Origin: Cryptomeria japonica
Taxonomy: Eukaryota > Streptophyta > Pinopsida > Cupressales > Cupressaceae
Length of the DNA stretch: 64,000 bases
Assembly (NCBI RefSeq): GCF_030272615.1
Contig: NC_081409.1
Span: forward strand, 530,570,291 to 530,634,290
Direction: 5' to 3'
This document shows, piece by piece, positions 48,499-58,084 of the stretch (positions are counted from its first letter, which is position 1; every line of letters starts with the position of its first letter). Both the position numbers and the translations under genes were made by a program. The notes below the pieces were generated by a model. It was not told the origin of the DNA. It saw nothing but the letters and a program-made list of their open reading frames with translations, and ran no database searches.

Positions 48499-49972
48499 TG
48501 TAGAGACATTGCTCCTCCCTCCTTCAAGATTCACTTTCATCCTTCACTTTGCACACACTCACGACCAATTCATCCATAATAAACTTACCCATTCCCATCA
48601 TGGCTTGTTATTGATCTTCCTAAGATTGGTTAGCCATTCATAATAAACCTCCCTTTTCATCCCTTTCCATCCATAATAAATCAGCTCCTATCTGTGGCTA
48701 AGACAAATCCTACGTCTAGTGATGGGTGTGGAACTAAGAACATCACATGTTTCGAGGAGTATAGTTTCTTCCAACTTCCTTCAGTCTATCCGCGCACAAT
48801 CCGCAATAAAGCAACATTTGCATCACAAATCCGCAATAAAGTTTCATCTTCTCCACAATAAAGTATCAGTTTCATGGATTCAGTAAGTTTCAGATGAGAC
48901 ATAGCAGCAACAATGGGCTTCAACAAATCAAATCTTTCAACAGACTCAGACAACATATGGTTCAGTGCTAATCTATCCTTTCTGTGAAAGTAAACATTGT
49001 GACCACAATCAAATAAGACTTATACAAGTGACAATAGACACTAAACTTGAAGACTACAGTGGATGTCGGTGTCGAGTCTTGGTTTTCTTTTGATTTTATC
49101 TTTCTGGTGCCATGTCTTTTAGCTTTTTCGGGATGTCTCTGACTAGAGATTCTATCTCCAGGATGTCTTTGACTAGAAAGGCGAGGATGGGGTATCGTCA
49201 CCTATTTGTATTTGCTATCTGTGGATTGTCTCTTAGTAATGCTATGACTTGTCCAAGGATATGAGGACACTGTGAGTCTAGTGCGAACTGGGGCATTCCT
49301 TGTTTGTGACTGTCTTATCTCCATGCAAACAGGTACAATGACTTTCTGGGTTGAACATATGCCTCGATTGTCATAACCTACTTGCCATAATAAAGCTCAA
49401 TGATGATAACGCACAAGAAGCTCTTTCACTTTCATATCTTCTTTCTTTCATTCCCCTTTCTTGATTGACTTCCATCATCCTTCTCGAGTCCGCGTAGCCT
49501 ACTATCACATGACTGAGTATAATGACAGACCAAAAACATTTGCATTTCATGTAGTTTCACTTGCATTACCACATATAAGCATTTCATACATACATATAGA
49601 TATCACAACTGCATCACATCCTGCACACAACACCTGTTAGCACAAAATACAATTTACATTTACATTATCATATTCATTTGCATTACATACATTCACATTT
49701 TCATCATGCATACACATATAAAACATAAAAGAACAAAAATATTGAGTTGCATCATATACATATTTGCATCCATCTCATAAACAAACATCACATAAGAACA
49801 TCTCATCACATAGGTACACATGCATATAGCTGCCGCAAAGATGTATCATCTTATATATAATCATAAAAGTGTCATGATACAATGATGTCAAAATCATATG
49901 GCTACAAAAGCACCCGCAGGTGTCTACAATACAAAAATGGTACAAAACTGATACATAGGGAGCCCTCTATGG
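48499..49972. other. Noncoding stretch between pol and the PMD gene, element B
   Basis: No gene. AT-rich with CATTTGCATT-like low complexity at about 49540-49850, as at the same place in element A. The word TGTCCAAGGATATGA near 49251 is shared with element A. Confidence 0.45.
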
Positions 49973-51957
49973 CTATGATGAACTCCCTCTCTCAGAGCCG
50001 CCTGGCCTCGATGGAATCTGAGCCCCTGAAGGACCCACCCCAAGATCATCCTGCCTGTCCCCTTTATCTGGTGGTGGTGGAGGACCCATAACCCCACCAC
50101 TCGATGCCTGTCTCCTCTGGCTCCCTCCCGTAGCTGTCACTGTACGCGATGGTCTATGGAAGCTCCTTGCCCACTGATCTGCTGGCACTACACCATAGTA
50201 GAGGTCTCTCCAGTAGGCTATCTCCTCTCCTGCCCACAGGACATAAGCGTATCCTGCCCCTGTATCCTCAGCTGCCTGTCTCCCTGCCCTTAGTGTTGTC
50301 TTAACCTCAATGTAGCACTGTATGGCCTGATCCTACTCCTGCTCAGTATCTCTGAGCCTCATCCTGAGTCGATCCCTCTCCCTCTCCAGCTCCTAGATCT
50401 CATCTACCTGGCCCTAGTAGATCTCCCTCAGATCTAGCAGCTCATCCTCCACTGGGTCAACCCCCTCTGCCTCTGCCTATGGCTCCCCCTGTATGGGTGC
50501 CTGCCCCTGTGCCTGCCCCTGTGCCTATACCTATACCTGTATTGGTGCCTATACAGGTACCTGTACCTGTACCTGTCCTTGTATCTATACCTGCCTGGGA
50601 CCCTATGCTGTTGGCACCTATAGCGACAATCCACCACAACCCCTCACTACCCGAGCCTGCCTCTCCTCACCACCCTCCCTCCAAGGTGCAACTCACCTCT
50701 CTCCAACTACTCCCCTCCTCCTCCGTCGGCCTCTGCCCCCATCACCTCCACCATCATCATCATCACCACCCCCATATCCCTCCAATGCCTCTCCCAGATC
50801 TGTCAAGCATGGGAAGGGATGCTCAGCCCAGTAAGCTGTGTACTTGGCATCCATGCCGACGTCCTCGATCTCTGGCCACATGTCCTAGGGTAGAGGTATC
50901 ATCTCTATCAGCTGTGTCACTGCCTGATCATACAACAGCAAGGGCCCAAACTGTGCCTGATCTCTAACTGTATGGGCATACATGCCTGAGCCTCGGGGAA
51001 TCCTCTGAATCCGGCCAAACTGTCGACCAATCCTGTCTACAAGTTGTCTCTCTAGTACATAGGGCGCCTACCTAATCAGGTACCTGCTCCAGAAGGTGTA
51101 CGACAACTCAACTGCATCATCCTCCCACTGCTCGCAGCCCAGATATGGTCTCCATATGACCTCATCAATGTCATCTATCACTCGCTGCCAGTGCTCTAGC
51201 CTGCCAATCCGTGGCTGCGATGTGATCATATCATACAAATGCACAAAGCTACGTCCATGTCCCCTACCCCTGAAGTGTATCGACCTCATCACCGACAGAT
51301 GCTCGTATGCCCATACCTGCAGCAATGTAACTCCACAACCCAATCCCACTGATCCATGATAAACAAACTAATGAAGCTCATAATACAAATGGGCCAGCAC
51401 ACATGGTCCCCAGGCATATCTGGTGTGCTGCATCACCAGCATCTCTAGTGCTCCTCCCCAGCCCACAGCCAAACCTCGTGTCGCCCTATCCAGACATAGG
51501 AACCCACTGATAGCTCCTCCTACTACTGCCAGCAATGCTAACCCTGTGGCTGTCATGGTGTCCCATGCCACGTGTCCTACCCTCATCTCCAGTCCTGGGT
51601 CCTGCAACACCCGTCTCAGGGCCTCTTTGTTGCCATCTCGATTGTATGGGATCAGCTCCCCATCGATCGGTATCCTCAATATCCTGTATACATCCTCCAA
51701 GGTGACTGTCATCTCACCCATCGGTAAATGGAACATGCACGTCTCAGAGTGCCATCTCTCAGCTAATGCAGTCAGCAGTCCCATGTTCGCCCGAAACTCA
51801 GGCACATACAGAACATGTCTCAGTCCCATCTCCTCAATAGCAGCTTGCTCCTCGACTGTCAACTTAGGTCACAACCTCTGAGTCGATGGGAATCTCTCCC
51901 GTGACTCTAGCATCGGCAAATACTCCTGCAGTCAAGCAAATCACTCATGTCAGTCAT

Positions 51958-52332
51958 AGTGGCATTCACTGTTCATCACAAAATGCTACTTTTTATCTAA
52001 ATGCATATTGCTATTTACCCTAGTGACACTCACTGTTCATCACAAAGTGTTGCTATTTATCCTAGTGGTACTCTCTGTTCATCACAAAGTACTACGTGTA
52101 TGACACTCACTGTTCATCACAAAGTGTTACTCACATTTGCACTCACTGTTCATAACAAAGTGCTGCTCATATTTTAGTACTCCCTGTTCATCATAAAGTA
52201 CTCTATCTTGGTACTCACTATTCATCACAAAGTGCCTTGATCTATCCTAGTCTTCCTAGAGGACCTGCTTGAGTGTATCCTCTCAGCAGCTTATCCAATC
52301 GACAGCGTATGTTCATCACAGAACTGTCGATT
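51958..52332 (+). repeat. Array of eight hairpins with constant loop and covarying stems, element B
   Basis: Seven units have the 15-nt loop CACTGTTCATCACAA or close variants. Stems (5'/3'): AGTGGCATT/AATGCTACT (51958), TAGTGACACT/AGTGTTGCTA (52021), GTGGTACT/AGTACTAC (52065), TGACACT/AGTGTTA (52101), GCACT/AGTGC (52139), AGTACT/AGTACT (52176), GGTACT/AGTGCC (52210). An eighth has AATCGACAG/CTGTCGATT (52297-52332) with GTTCATCACA in an 18-nt loop. Spacing is about 34-63 nt. Imperfect pairs are G-U on the plus strand. Confidence 0.85.
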
Positions 52333-52369
52333 TGACCTAGAAGATGCAAATTCATACTTTTCAAATGCA

Positions 52370-52635
52370 AACGCGCTTACATGACATAAACACGCTCAAA
52401 AACCGCACAAATGCGCCTGAAAAACACAAACGCACCTACTTGACACAAACGTGCCTATGCTCTGCACAGACGCGCCTAGGAGACACAGACATGCCTTCTT
52501 GGCACAAACGCGCCTGTCCATCACAGACGCGGCCACAATTGACATAGATGCGAGTTCCAACGTAGACGCGCCTGGCACAAACACAGATGCGCCTCGCGAA
52601 CATAGATGCACCTGGCACCAATGTAGACGCGCCTA
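52370..52635 (-). repeat. GCGTCTGTG repeat cluster in the PMD intron of element B
   Basis: About a dozen copies of ACAGACGCG and variants on the plus strand, which read (AGG)CGCGTCTGTG on the PMD strand, spaced about 17-24 nt. The gag leader of the same element has the same motif on the plus strand. Confidence 0.75.
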
Positions 52636-52816
52636 AATATTTTTTGACATTTTTTGGACCCTAGTCTAAGCGCATTTATGACCCTATCTAGCATGCATTA
52701 ATGACAAGAATTAAATGCGTCAAAGTATGAGGAGGTTTGGTGGTACTTACCGGCTCTCCTGCCTCTGTTGGCCTCTGGAATCGGCGAACGTGGTCGAATC
52801 TATGAGTGAAAGCCAT

Positions 52817-53127
52817 CACTGCTGACTACTGCTGCTCTATTTTCACTCTGCAATATGCTCTCGTGGATGTGTAGATGACAATGAGGATGTATTTTCCCCC
52901 GTGGTCTATCTTATAGACTACTCCTAGCCCTCGCCTTCGTCCCGTGACTTTGTCACTTTATCTGGTCAGTCCATTCTAGCCTTTCTTTCTTATCGAGAGA
53001 TTGTCTGTGATCTTTTCAGACATTTTTCATCCAATCTCTCGAGGGGGCATATCATTCCCATCCTGGGGCAACTCTGTATCAGTTCATCTTATCTTCTTTG
53101 AAACAACGCGACAAGCCACATTGTCTC
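52817..53127. promoter_or_regulatory. Presumed promoter region of the element B PMD gene
   Basis: This holds the minus-strand TATA-like box at 52910-52916, the shared GAGGGGGCATA word at 53041, and the stem TCTTTGA/TCAAAGA (53095-53132) that reaches into the polypurine tract. No gene. Confidence 0.45.
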
Positions 53128-53141
53128 AAAGAGGGGCAAAA
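53128..53141 (+). other. Polypurine tract of element B
   Basis: AAAGAGGGGCAAAA directly before the 3' LTR. Its first five bases form part of the 3' strand of a 7-bp stem (53095-53101 with 53126-53132). Confidence 0.9.
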
Positions 53142-53924
53142 TGTAGACACCCAAAATTGTCATGTCTAATTAAATAAATACTTTATTTATTTAATTATCT
53201 AGGCTTAATTCTTCTATTAATTAAATAAATCTTTATTTATTTAATTAATTCATTTATCCTCTTCTAGCCTTATTTCTCATTTAAATAAATACATTTATTT
53301 ATTTAAATTATCCTTTTCCTAAATTAAATAAATATTTTATTTATTTAATTGATCCCACTTCTTCTATTAATTAAATAAATTTTTATTTATTTAATTAATT
53401 CATTATCCTTTTCTACCCATGACACATGTCATTCATCTTTTAATTCATACACTACCTACCCCTTTCATTATTTTATTATTTCTTTTACCTACCCTCTAAT
53501 CGTAGCCGACCTCCTTTTACACCTCTCAATTTTATCCCTCCATTTCATATAGTGTCTCTTATATAAGGATATGCTTCCTTCATTATCAACCCTAATCGTT
53601 CTATGCATCCTAATCAACTCATGCAATTGACTACACTACGATCCTACTTGCAACCACATTCCGTTCTTTGTTGAGCTCTTGTGCACATAAAATCTGAGAG
53701 CAAATATATCAAGCAAGATCAATGGAGATAGGAAGAATGGAGATCAAAACCCTATTGGACATGTGATGGTATAATCTTTGTGATTTCATTTGATTTGCAT
53801 TGTCTTAGGCAATATTCATATGTTATGGTGGATCTTTGTTGTTGTTAGGCTAGGGTTTTTGTGGTTGGATTCATTTAGCCTTTCAATATCATTATTATTG
53901 TTGTATCCATTTTCACCATATACA
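53142..53924 (+). repeat. 3' LTR of element B
   Basis: TGTAGACACCC to CATATACA, 783 bp, TATATAA at 53560-53566. It differs from the 5' LTR by 13 substitutions and a 14-nt extra stretch by my reading. Confidence 0.95.
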
Positions 53925-53929
53925 GAAGC
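53925..53929 (+). other. Right target-site duplication of element B
   Basis: GAAGC, identical to 37654-37658. Confidence 0.95.
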
Positions 53930-56045
53930 AAATCTACCACATGTGTATTGGAGAGAGGTAGTTAGCACTACTATCTATACACTCAACAAAGTTTACATCA
54001 AAGGTGAAACCAGTAAGACCCCTCATGAACTATGGTTTGGTAACACTCCTACTCTTAAGTATTTCAGAATTTTTGGAAGTAAATGTTATATTAGAAGAGA
54101 AGAGTATATTGGCAAATTTGATCCTAGAAGTGATGAAGGAATATTTCTTGGTTATTCATCTAAGAGCAAGGCATATAGATGTTTTAATAAGAGATTGCAG
54201 AAAATTGTTGAGAGTACAAATGTAAAGATTGATGAACAATTCAGAGGAACTTCAAGGTATATAGACTCTGAACTGGCAACATAAATTGTGACAAATGAAC
54301 CTATACTGAATCCACCGGTACAGAATGAAGATCGAGTTACCTCGGTATCATCAAAAGATTCCACAGTAATTGAAGAACAACAACAAACTAAGACACCCCG
54401 GTATGTAAGATTGAATCATTCTGAAGATCAAATAATTGGAAACAAATTTAAGGAAGTTATGACAAGAGGAAGATTGGAAAATGAAGAGGTATGTCTTATT
54501 TCTCAAATTGAACCATCATCTATCAATGAGGCATGTGAAGATAAATTTTGGATTAAAGCTATGGAAGAAGAATTAGGACAAATTGAGAAAAATAATACTT
54601 GGACATTAGTTCCCTGGCCTAAAGATAAAAATGTAATTGGAACCAAATGGGTATTTAGAAACAAACTTAATGAAGATGGTAAGGTTGTCAGGAATAAAGC
54701 AAGACTAGTGTGTAAGGGATATTCTCAAAAAGAAGGAGTTGATTACAATGAAACCTTTGCACCAGTAGCCAGAATTGAGGCAGTTAGATTATTTTTGGCT
54801 TTTGCAGCTCACAAGGATTACAAAGTTTATCAAATGGATATTAAATGTGCATTTTTTAATGGAGATCTTGAAGAAGAAGTATATATTGAACAACCTGATG
54901 GATTTTCTTTGACAGATGACAATGATATGGTTTGTAGGTTAAGAAAAGCTTTGTATGGATTGAAACAAGCCCCAAGAGCTTGGTATGATAGGTTGGATAA
55001 GTATCTTTTGAAGATTGGTTTTACTAAAAGAAATGCAGATAACAATTTATATTACAAAATAACTAATGATGACATCTTGATTATTGAAGTATTTGTTGAT
55101 GATATAATATTTGGAGGAGAACATGGATTTTGTAAGGAATTTTCTATTGAAATGCAGCAAGAATTTGAAATGTCTATGAGTGGACAAATAAAATTCTTTT
55201 TAGGTTTGCAGATTTCTTGGACTGATAAAGGTATATTTTTGAGTCAATCCAAGTACCTGAAAGAATTACTAAATAAATTTGGGATGGAGAACTCTAAACC
55301 GGTAAGCACACCTATGACTACAAATGACAAATTATCTCAAAGGGATGAATCTACACATGTTTATCCAACTAGATACAAATCTATGATAGGAGTTTTACTG
55401 TATTTAACACATACCAGGCCTAATATTATGAATGCAGTATGTATTGTTTCTAGATTTTAGAGTAATCCTAGGGAAAATCATGAATCAGCAGTAAAAAGGA
55501 TTTTCCGGTACTTACAAGGCACAACAAATCTTGGATTATGGTATCCTAGAGATGAAAATTTTGACCTACGTGCATACACAGATGCAAATTGGGCAGGAGA
55601 TGTGGATTATAGAAAGAGCACCAATGGAGGAGCATTCTTTCTTGGAAAGAGATTAGTTTCTTGGTTGAGTAAGAAACAGAGTTGTACATCTTTATCAACA
55701 GTAGAATCAGAATATGTTGCAACAACAACTAACTGTACACAGGTATTATGGCTTAAGCAAATGTTGAAAGACATAAAGGTAAAATGCAAGGAACCTATTA
55801 CTATATACTGTGATAACACTGTAGCAATTGATATATCTAAGAATCTTTTATTATATTCTAAAACTAAACATGTTTCTATCAAACTGAATTTTCTAAGAGA
55901 AAAGGTTGAAGAAAAGGAGATAAAACTGGTTTATGTGAATACTAAAGAATAGCTTGCAGATATTTTCACAAAACCTTTGCCTAAGGAGACTTTTAAGTAT
56001 CTCAAAGATCAGCTTGGAGTCATACCACCACCGATAGAGACTTAG
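53930..56045 (+). pseudogene. pol: Rest of integrase, RT and RNase H of copia C
   Basis: The frame resumes in integrase (LPHVYWREVV, TPHELWFGNTPTLKYFRIFG) and runs to TAG 56043 with stops at 54282 (TAA), 55458 (TAG) and 55950 (TAG). RT is at about 54540-55280 with [35 protein letters not shown] and catalytic FVDDIIFG. RNase H follows with TDANWAGD, ESEYVA and CDNTVAI, so its catalytic residues are present. It ends with LADIFTKPLPKETF, the usual copia C-terminus. The apparent start at 53790 lies inside the LTR of B and is not real. Confidence 0.9.
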
Positions 56046-56382
56046 ATAGTTGATGATTGTCATCAACCGACAGAATTAAAAAGACAAATCTTTATTCTAG
56101 TATTTGATGAGGAAGCTACTTCTCAAGGGGAGTAGTTGGTATTTTGTGGTCTTAAATTTTGTAGCCTTGGCATTTGATGTCAAAATGGGAGAGATATCTA
56201 TGGAAAAACACATTATATTTTTGGGGAGAGATTTTTTTTAAGGAAGAGATTGGTATTGAAAATAATCTTTGGATAATCACATGTTACTCCCAGGGGGAGA
56301 AATGGAGATTGTTGTTTTTTGTATTTGGCATTTCTGTTTTGGCACTTTCATGGTTTTTCCATCTTGTGTTGCCATCAATGCC

Positions 56383-56394
56383 AAAGGGGGAGAT
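56383..56394 (+). other. Polypurine tract of copia C
   Basis: AAAGGGGGAGAT lies directly before the 3' LTR. A second purine run followed by an LTR-like start (AAGGGGAGTAG, TTGGTATTTTG) lies at about 56127-56150, possibly a duplicate of this end. The stretch 56046-56382 has no gene. Confidence 0.75.
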
Positions 56395-57455
56395 TGTTGG
56401 TATTTTGGTATGGTTTTGTCATTGATGTCAACACCTACTGAAAACAAGCACTTTGGAGATCCAACAACATTCACCGGCAAACAAGTAAATTGTGCAACAG
56501 TTACTAGTATATGGTTCACCGGCAGAATATATTATTCACCGGTACTTGGAATGATATGGAAGACACTTGGTAATATCAAAGACATCATGTGGACACTTTG
56601 TTTTAAAGAATTAATCATTGGTATATTCATATTTGCATATTTGCTTTTACCGGCAAATAGGTCTAGGTTATCTAGAGTTACACCGACATGTTTATCTTTT
56701 CCAGATCAGCATGACACGCTATTGAGATGATTTATTATTGTTGTAAATGCATTAAGCTAACATGTTTAATCGGTTATTGCATCGGATATTATATTGTATG
56801 TAAAATGATTTTATTGTAATATCTTGTAGAGCCAACCTACTAAAATTGGTCTTAGGGTATGGTATAAATGTAAGATCTTATTTATAAGATCAAGTGTGGA
56901 ATGCGAAAAAGAATTGAGTGAAGGTATATGCAAGATCAAGCAAGGATATACATGAAGACATCATTTGAAAGTGAAGCTAGGTTTTTGTATAAGAATATCT
57001 GCATTAGACCGGTACTGAATCCATCATATGAAGATGCTATTTTGTGTTGTACATTCTTATTGGATTTAACCATCCAACTGTAGTTAGTGTGACTCCTATT
57101 TTGTGATTGAGCAGTGAGCTCTAGGCTGTTGGCCTTTCTACATGTGAAGACCCCATTTATGTACACTTACTATCTGCAGTAGTATCATCTGATTGTGGGT
57201 AAGGTTTCCCACCATGGTTTTTCCCCTTACAGGGTTTCCACGTACAAATATTGGTGTTATGTGTTGTGGATGACTTTGTATTTATGTTTCATGCATTAAT
57301 CCTTACCGGTATAACAATTTATTGTTAACACTATCTACCAACATACTTAACTAGTTTATCGATATTAAGCATTAAGTTGGTTAATTGGTTTTTGGTTTGA
57401 ATTTATTAGACAGCTGATTCACCCCCCCCCTCTCAGTTGTCTTTGGGACCTAACA
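56395..57455 (+). repeat. 3' LTR of copia C
   Basis: TGTTGGTATT to CCTAACA, 1061 bp, TATAAAT box at 56863-56869. Roughly 60 differences from the 5' LTR by eye. Confidence 0.85.
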
Positions 57456-58084
57456 TTACCATGCCCTAGTCCCACTTCAAAAGGGACCAAAACAAGATGC
57501 CAGGGAGGTGGGTACCACTATGTCGGACCTACAATAAGTTTCTCATGATATCAAAGCTGGTTAATTAGCATAAATCAGACCTACAAAGATGTTGGGGATC
57601 GATCGTGCTAAAGTAGGGGAACAAACATGAGGTTTAAATTGTACTGGTGACAATTTATGATGCTACATTTAGCCCCACTTTAACGAGAGTATGAGCCTAT
57701 GCAAATACTTGCAGTAGAGTAGATGAAAGAGAGGAGCAGTTAGGAGCACAATCAGAAGGAGTATAAGATATCACTAATTCTGGGGAACCAAGCCTCCAAT
57801 CTTAGGATCTTAAATCATACAATCACATGCAATAACACAAAAAATAAGACAAAGACAAAAAAGGAAAAGAAAGACAAACAAAGACAAAAGGAAAAAGGAC
57901 ACATTAAATACAAAAGATAAAATCCAAAACAAGACCTCAAGTCAACTAGTTGTAGAGACCTCGATAATCAAAATGTCCCATCCACTAATATCATTATTGA
58001 ATGATATCACAAGGACACAAGCATTCACATTAAAAGAGAAAGAGCACACATCAAATCATGAACTACAAATAGAAAAGCTATCAG
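57456..58084 (+). repeat. H-family LTR copy c, right part, and leader
   Basis: TTACC (57456-57460) is the right copia target duplication. The H LTR continues to GATGCTACA at 57667. The following 400 bp match the leader of copy a (30336-30712). Noncoding. Confidence 0.5.

Larger units (their letters stand above)
51926..52750 (-). other. Predicted phase-0 intron (825 bp) in the PMD gene of element B
   Basis: Donor GAGCCG|GTAAGTACC and acceptor TTGACTGCAG|GAGTAT on the minus strand. Its position and phase match the element A intron. It contains the hairpin array (51958-52332) and the GCGTCTGTG cluster (52370-52635), so most of it is repeats. Confidence 0.75.
49973..52816 (-). pseudogene. Antisense plant mobile domain (PMD) gene of element B, two exons
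   Basis: On the minus strand exon 1 is 52816-52751 (22 codons) and exon 2 is 51925-49973 (651 codons including stop), phase 0, no frameshift. I count about fifteen internal stops, TAG or TGA only. The PMD core is at about 51862-50700 (MTVTLEDVYRILRIP, PCVLAHLYYELH, LLQVWAYEHL, EVIWRPYLG). It is followed by a D/G/R-rich stretch, a Q-V/Q-A repeat encoded by CAG-rich DNA (about 50480-50600), a coiled coil (about 50270-50460, ELERERDRLRMRLRDTE) and a P/G/S-rich tail. A TATA-like CTATAAG lies 94 nt upstream of the ATG (52910-52916). PMD proteins act in plant gene and transposon silencing; the benefit to the element is unknown. Confidence 0.8.
37659..53924 (+). mobile_element. Element B: complete 16.3-kb Tat-group Ty3/gypsy retrotransposon
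   Basis: All structural parts are present: target duplication, two LTRs (769 and 783 bp), primer-binding site, 2.3-kb leader, gag, protease, G-patch, RT, RNase H, archaeal-type RNase H, integrase, long 3' region with an antisense two-exon PMD gene, polypurine tract. The LTRs differ by 13 substitutions and one 14-nt length difference by my reading, about 1.7%, so the insertion is young relative to the host copia. About ten nonsense codons in gag-pol and about fifteen in the PMD gene make it non-autonomous. Confidence 0.95.
34501..57455 (+). mobile_element. Element C: Ty1/copia retrotransposon, split by element B
   Basis: It has two LTRs of about 1.06 kb, a primer-binding site, gag, protease, integrase, RT and RNase H in copia order, a polypurine tract, and 5-bp target duplications with one mismatch. 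By eye the LTRs differ at roughly 60 positions (about 6%). Six in-frame stops are visible in gag-pol. The features of the RT and RNase H ([24 protein letters not shown]) suggest a SIRE/Maximus-like lineage; this is a moderate-confidence call. Element B (37659-53924) sits in the integrase gene. Confidence 0.85.

Noticed and set aside
50479-50967. Plus-strand 162-codon ORF rich in P and V
   Set aside because: It mirrors the CAG-rich repeat of the PMD gene on the minus strand; no homology seen and the repeat makes any frame open.
51958-52332. CRISPR-like look of regularly spaced conserved 15-nt words
   Set aside because: The constant words are hairpin loops flanked by variable, self-complementary stems in a plant retrotransposon; there are no spacers of even length and no cas genes.
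53790-53930. Start of a 164-codon ORF with hydrophobic N-terminus
   Set aside because: The N-terminal part is element B LTR read by chance into the copia integrase frame; the apparent signal peptide is artefactual.
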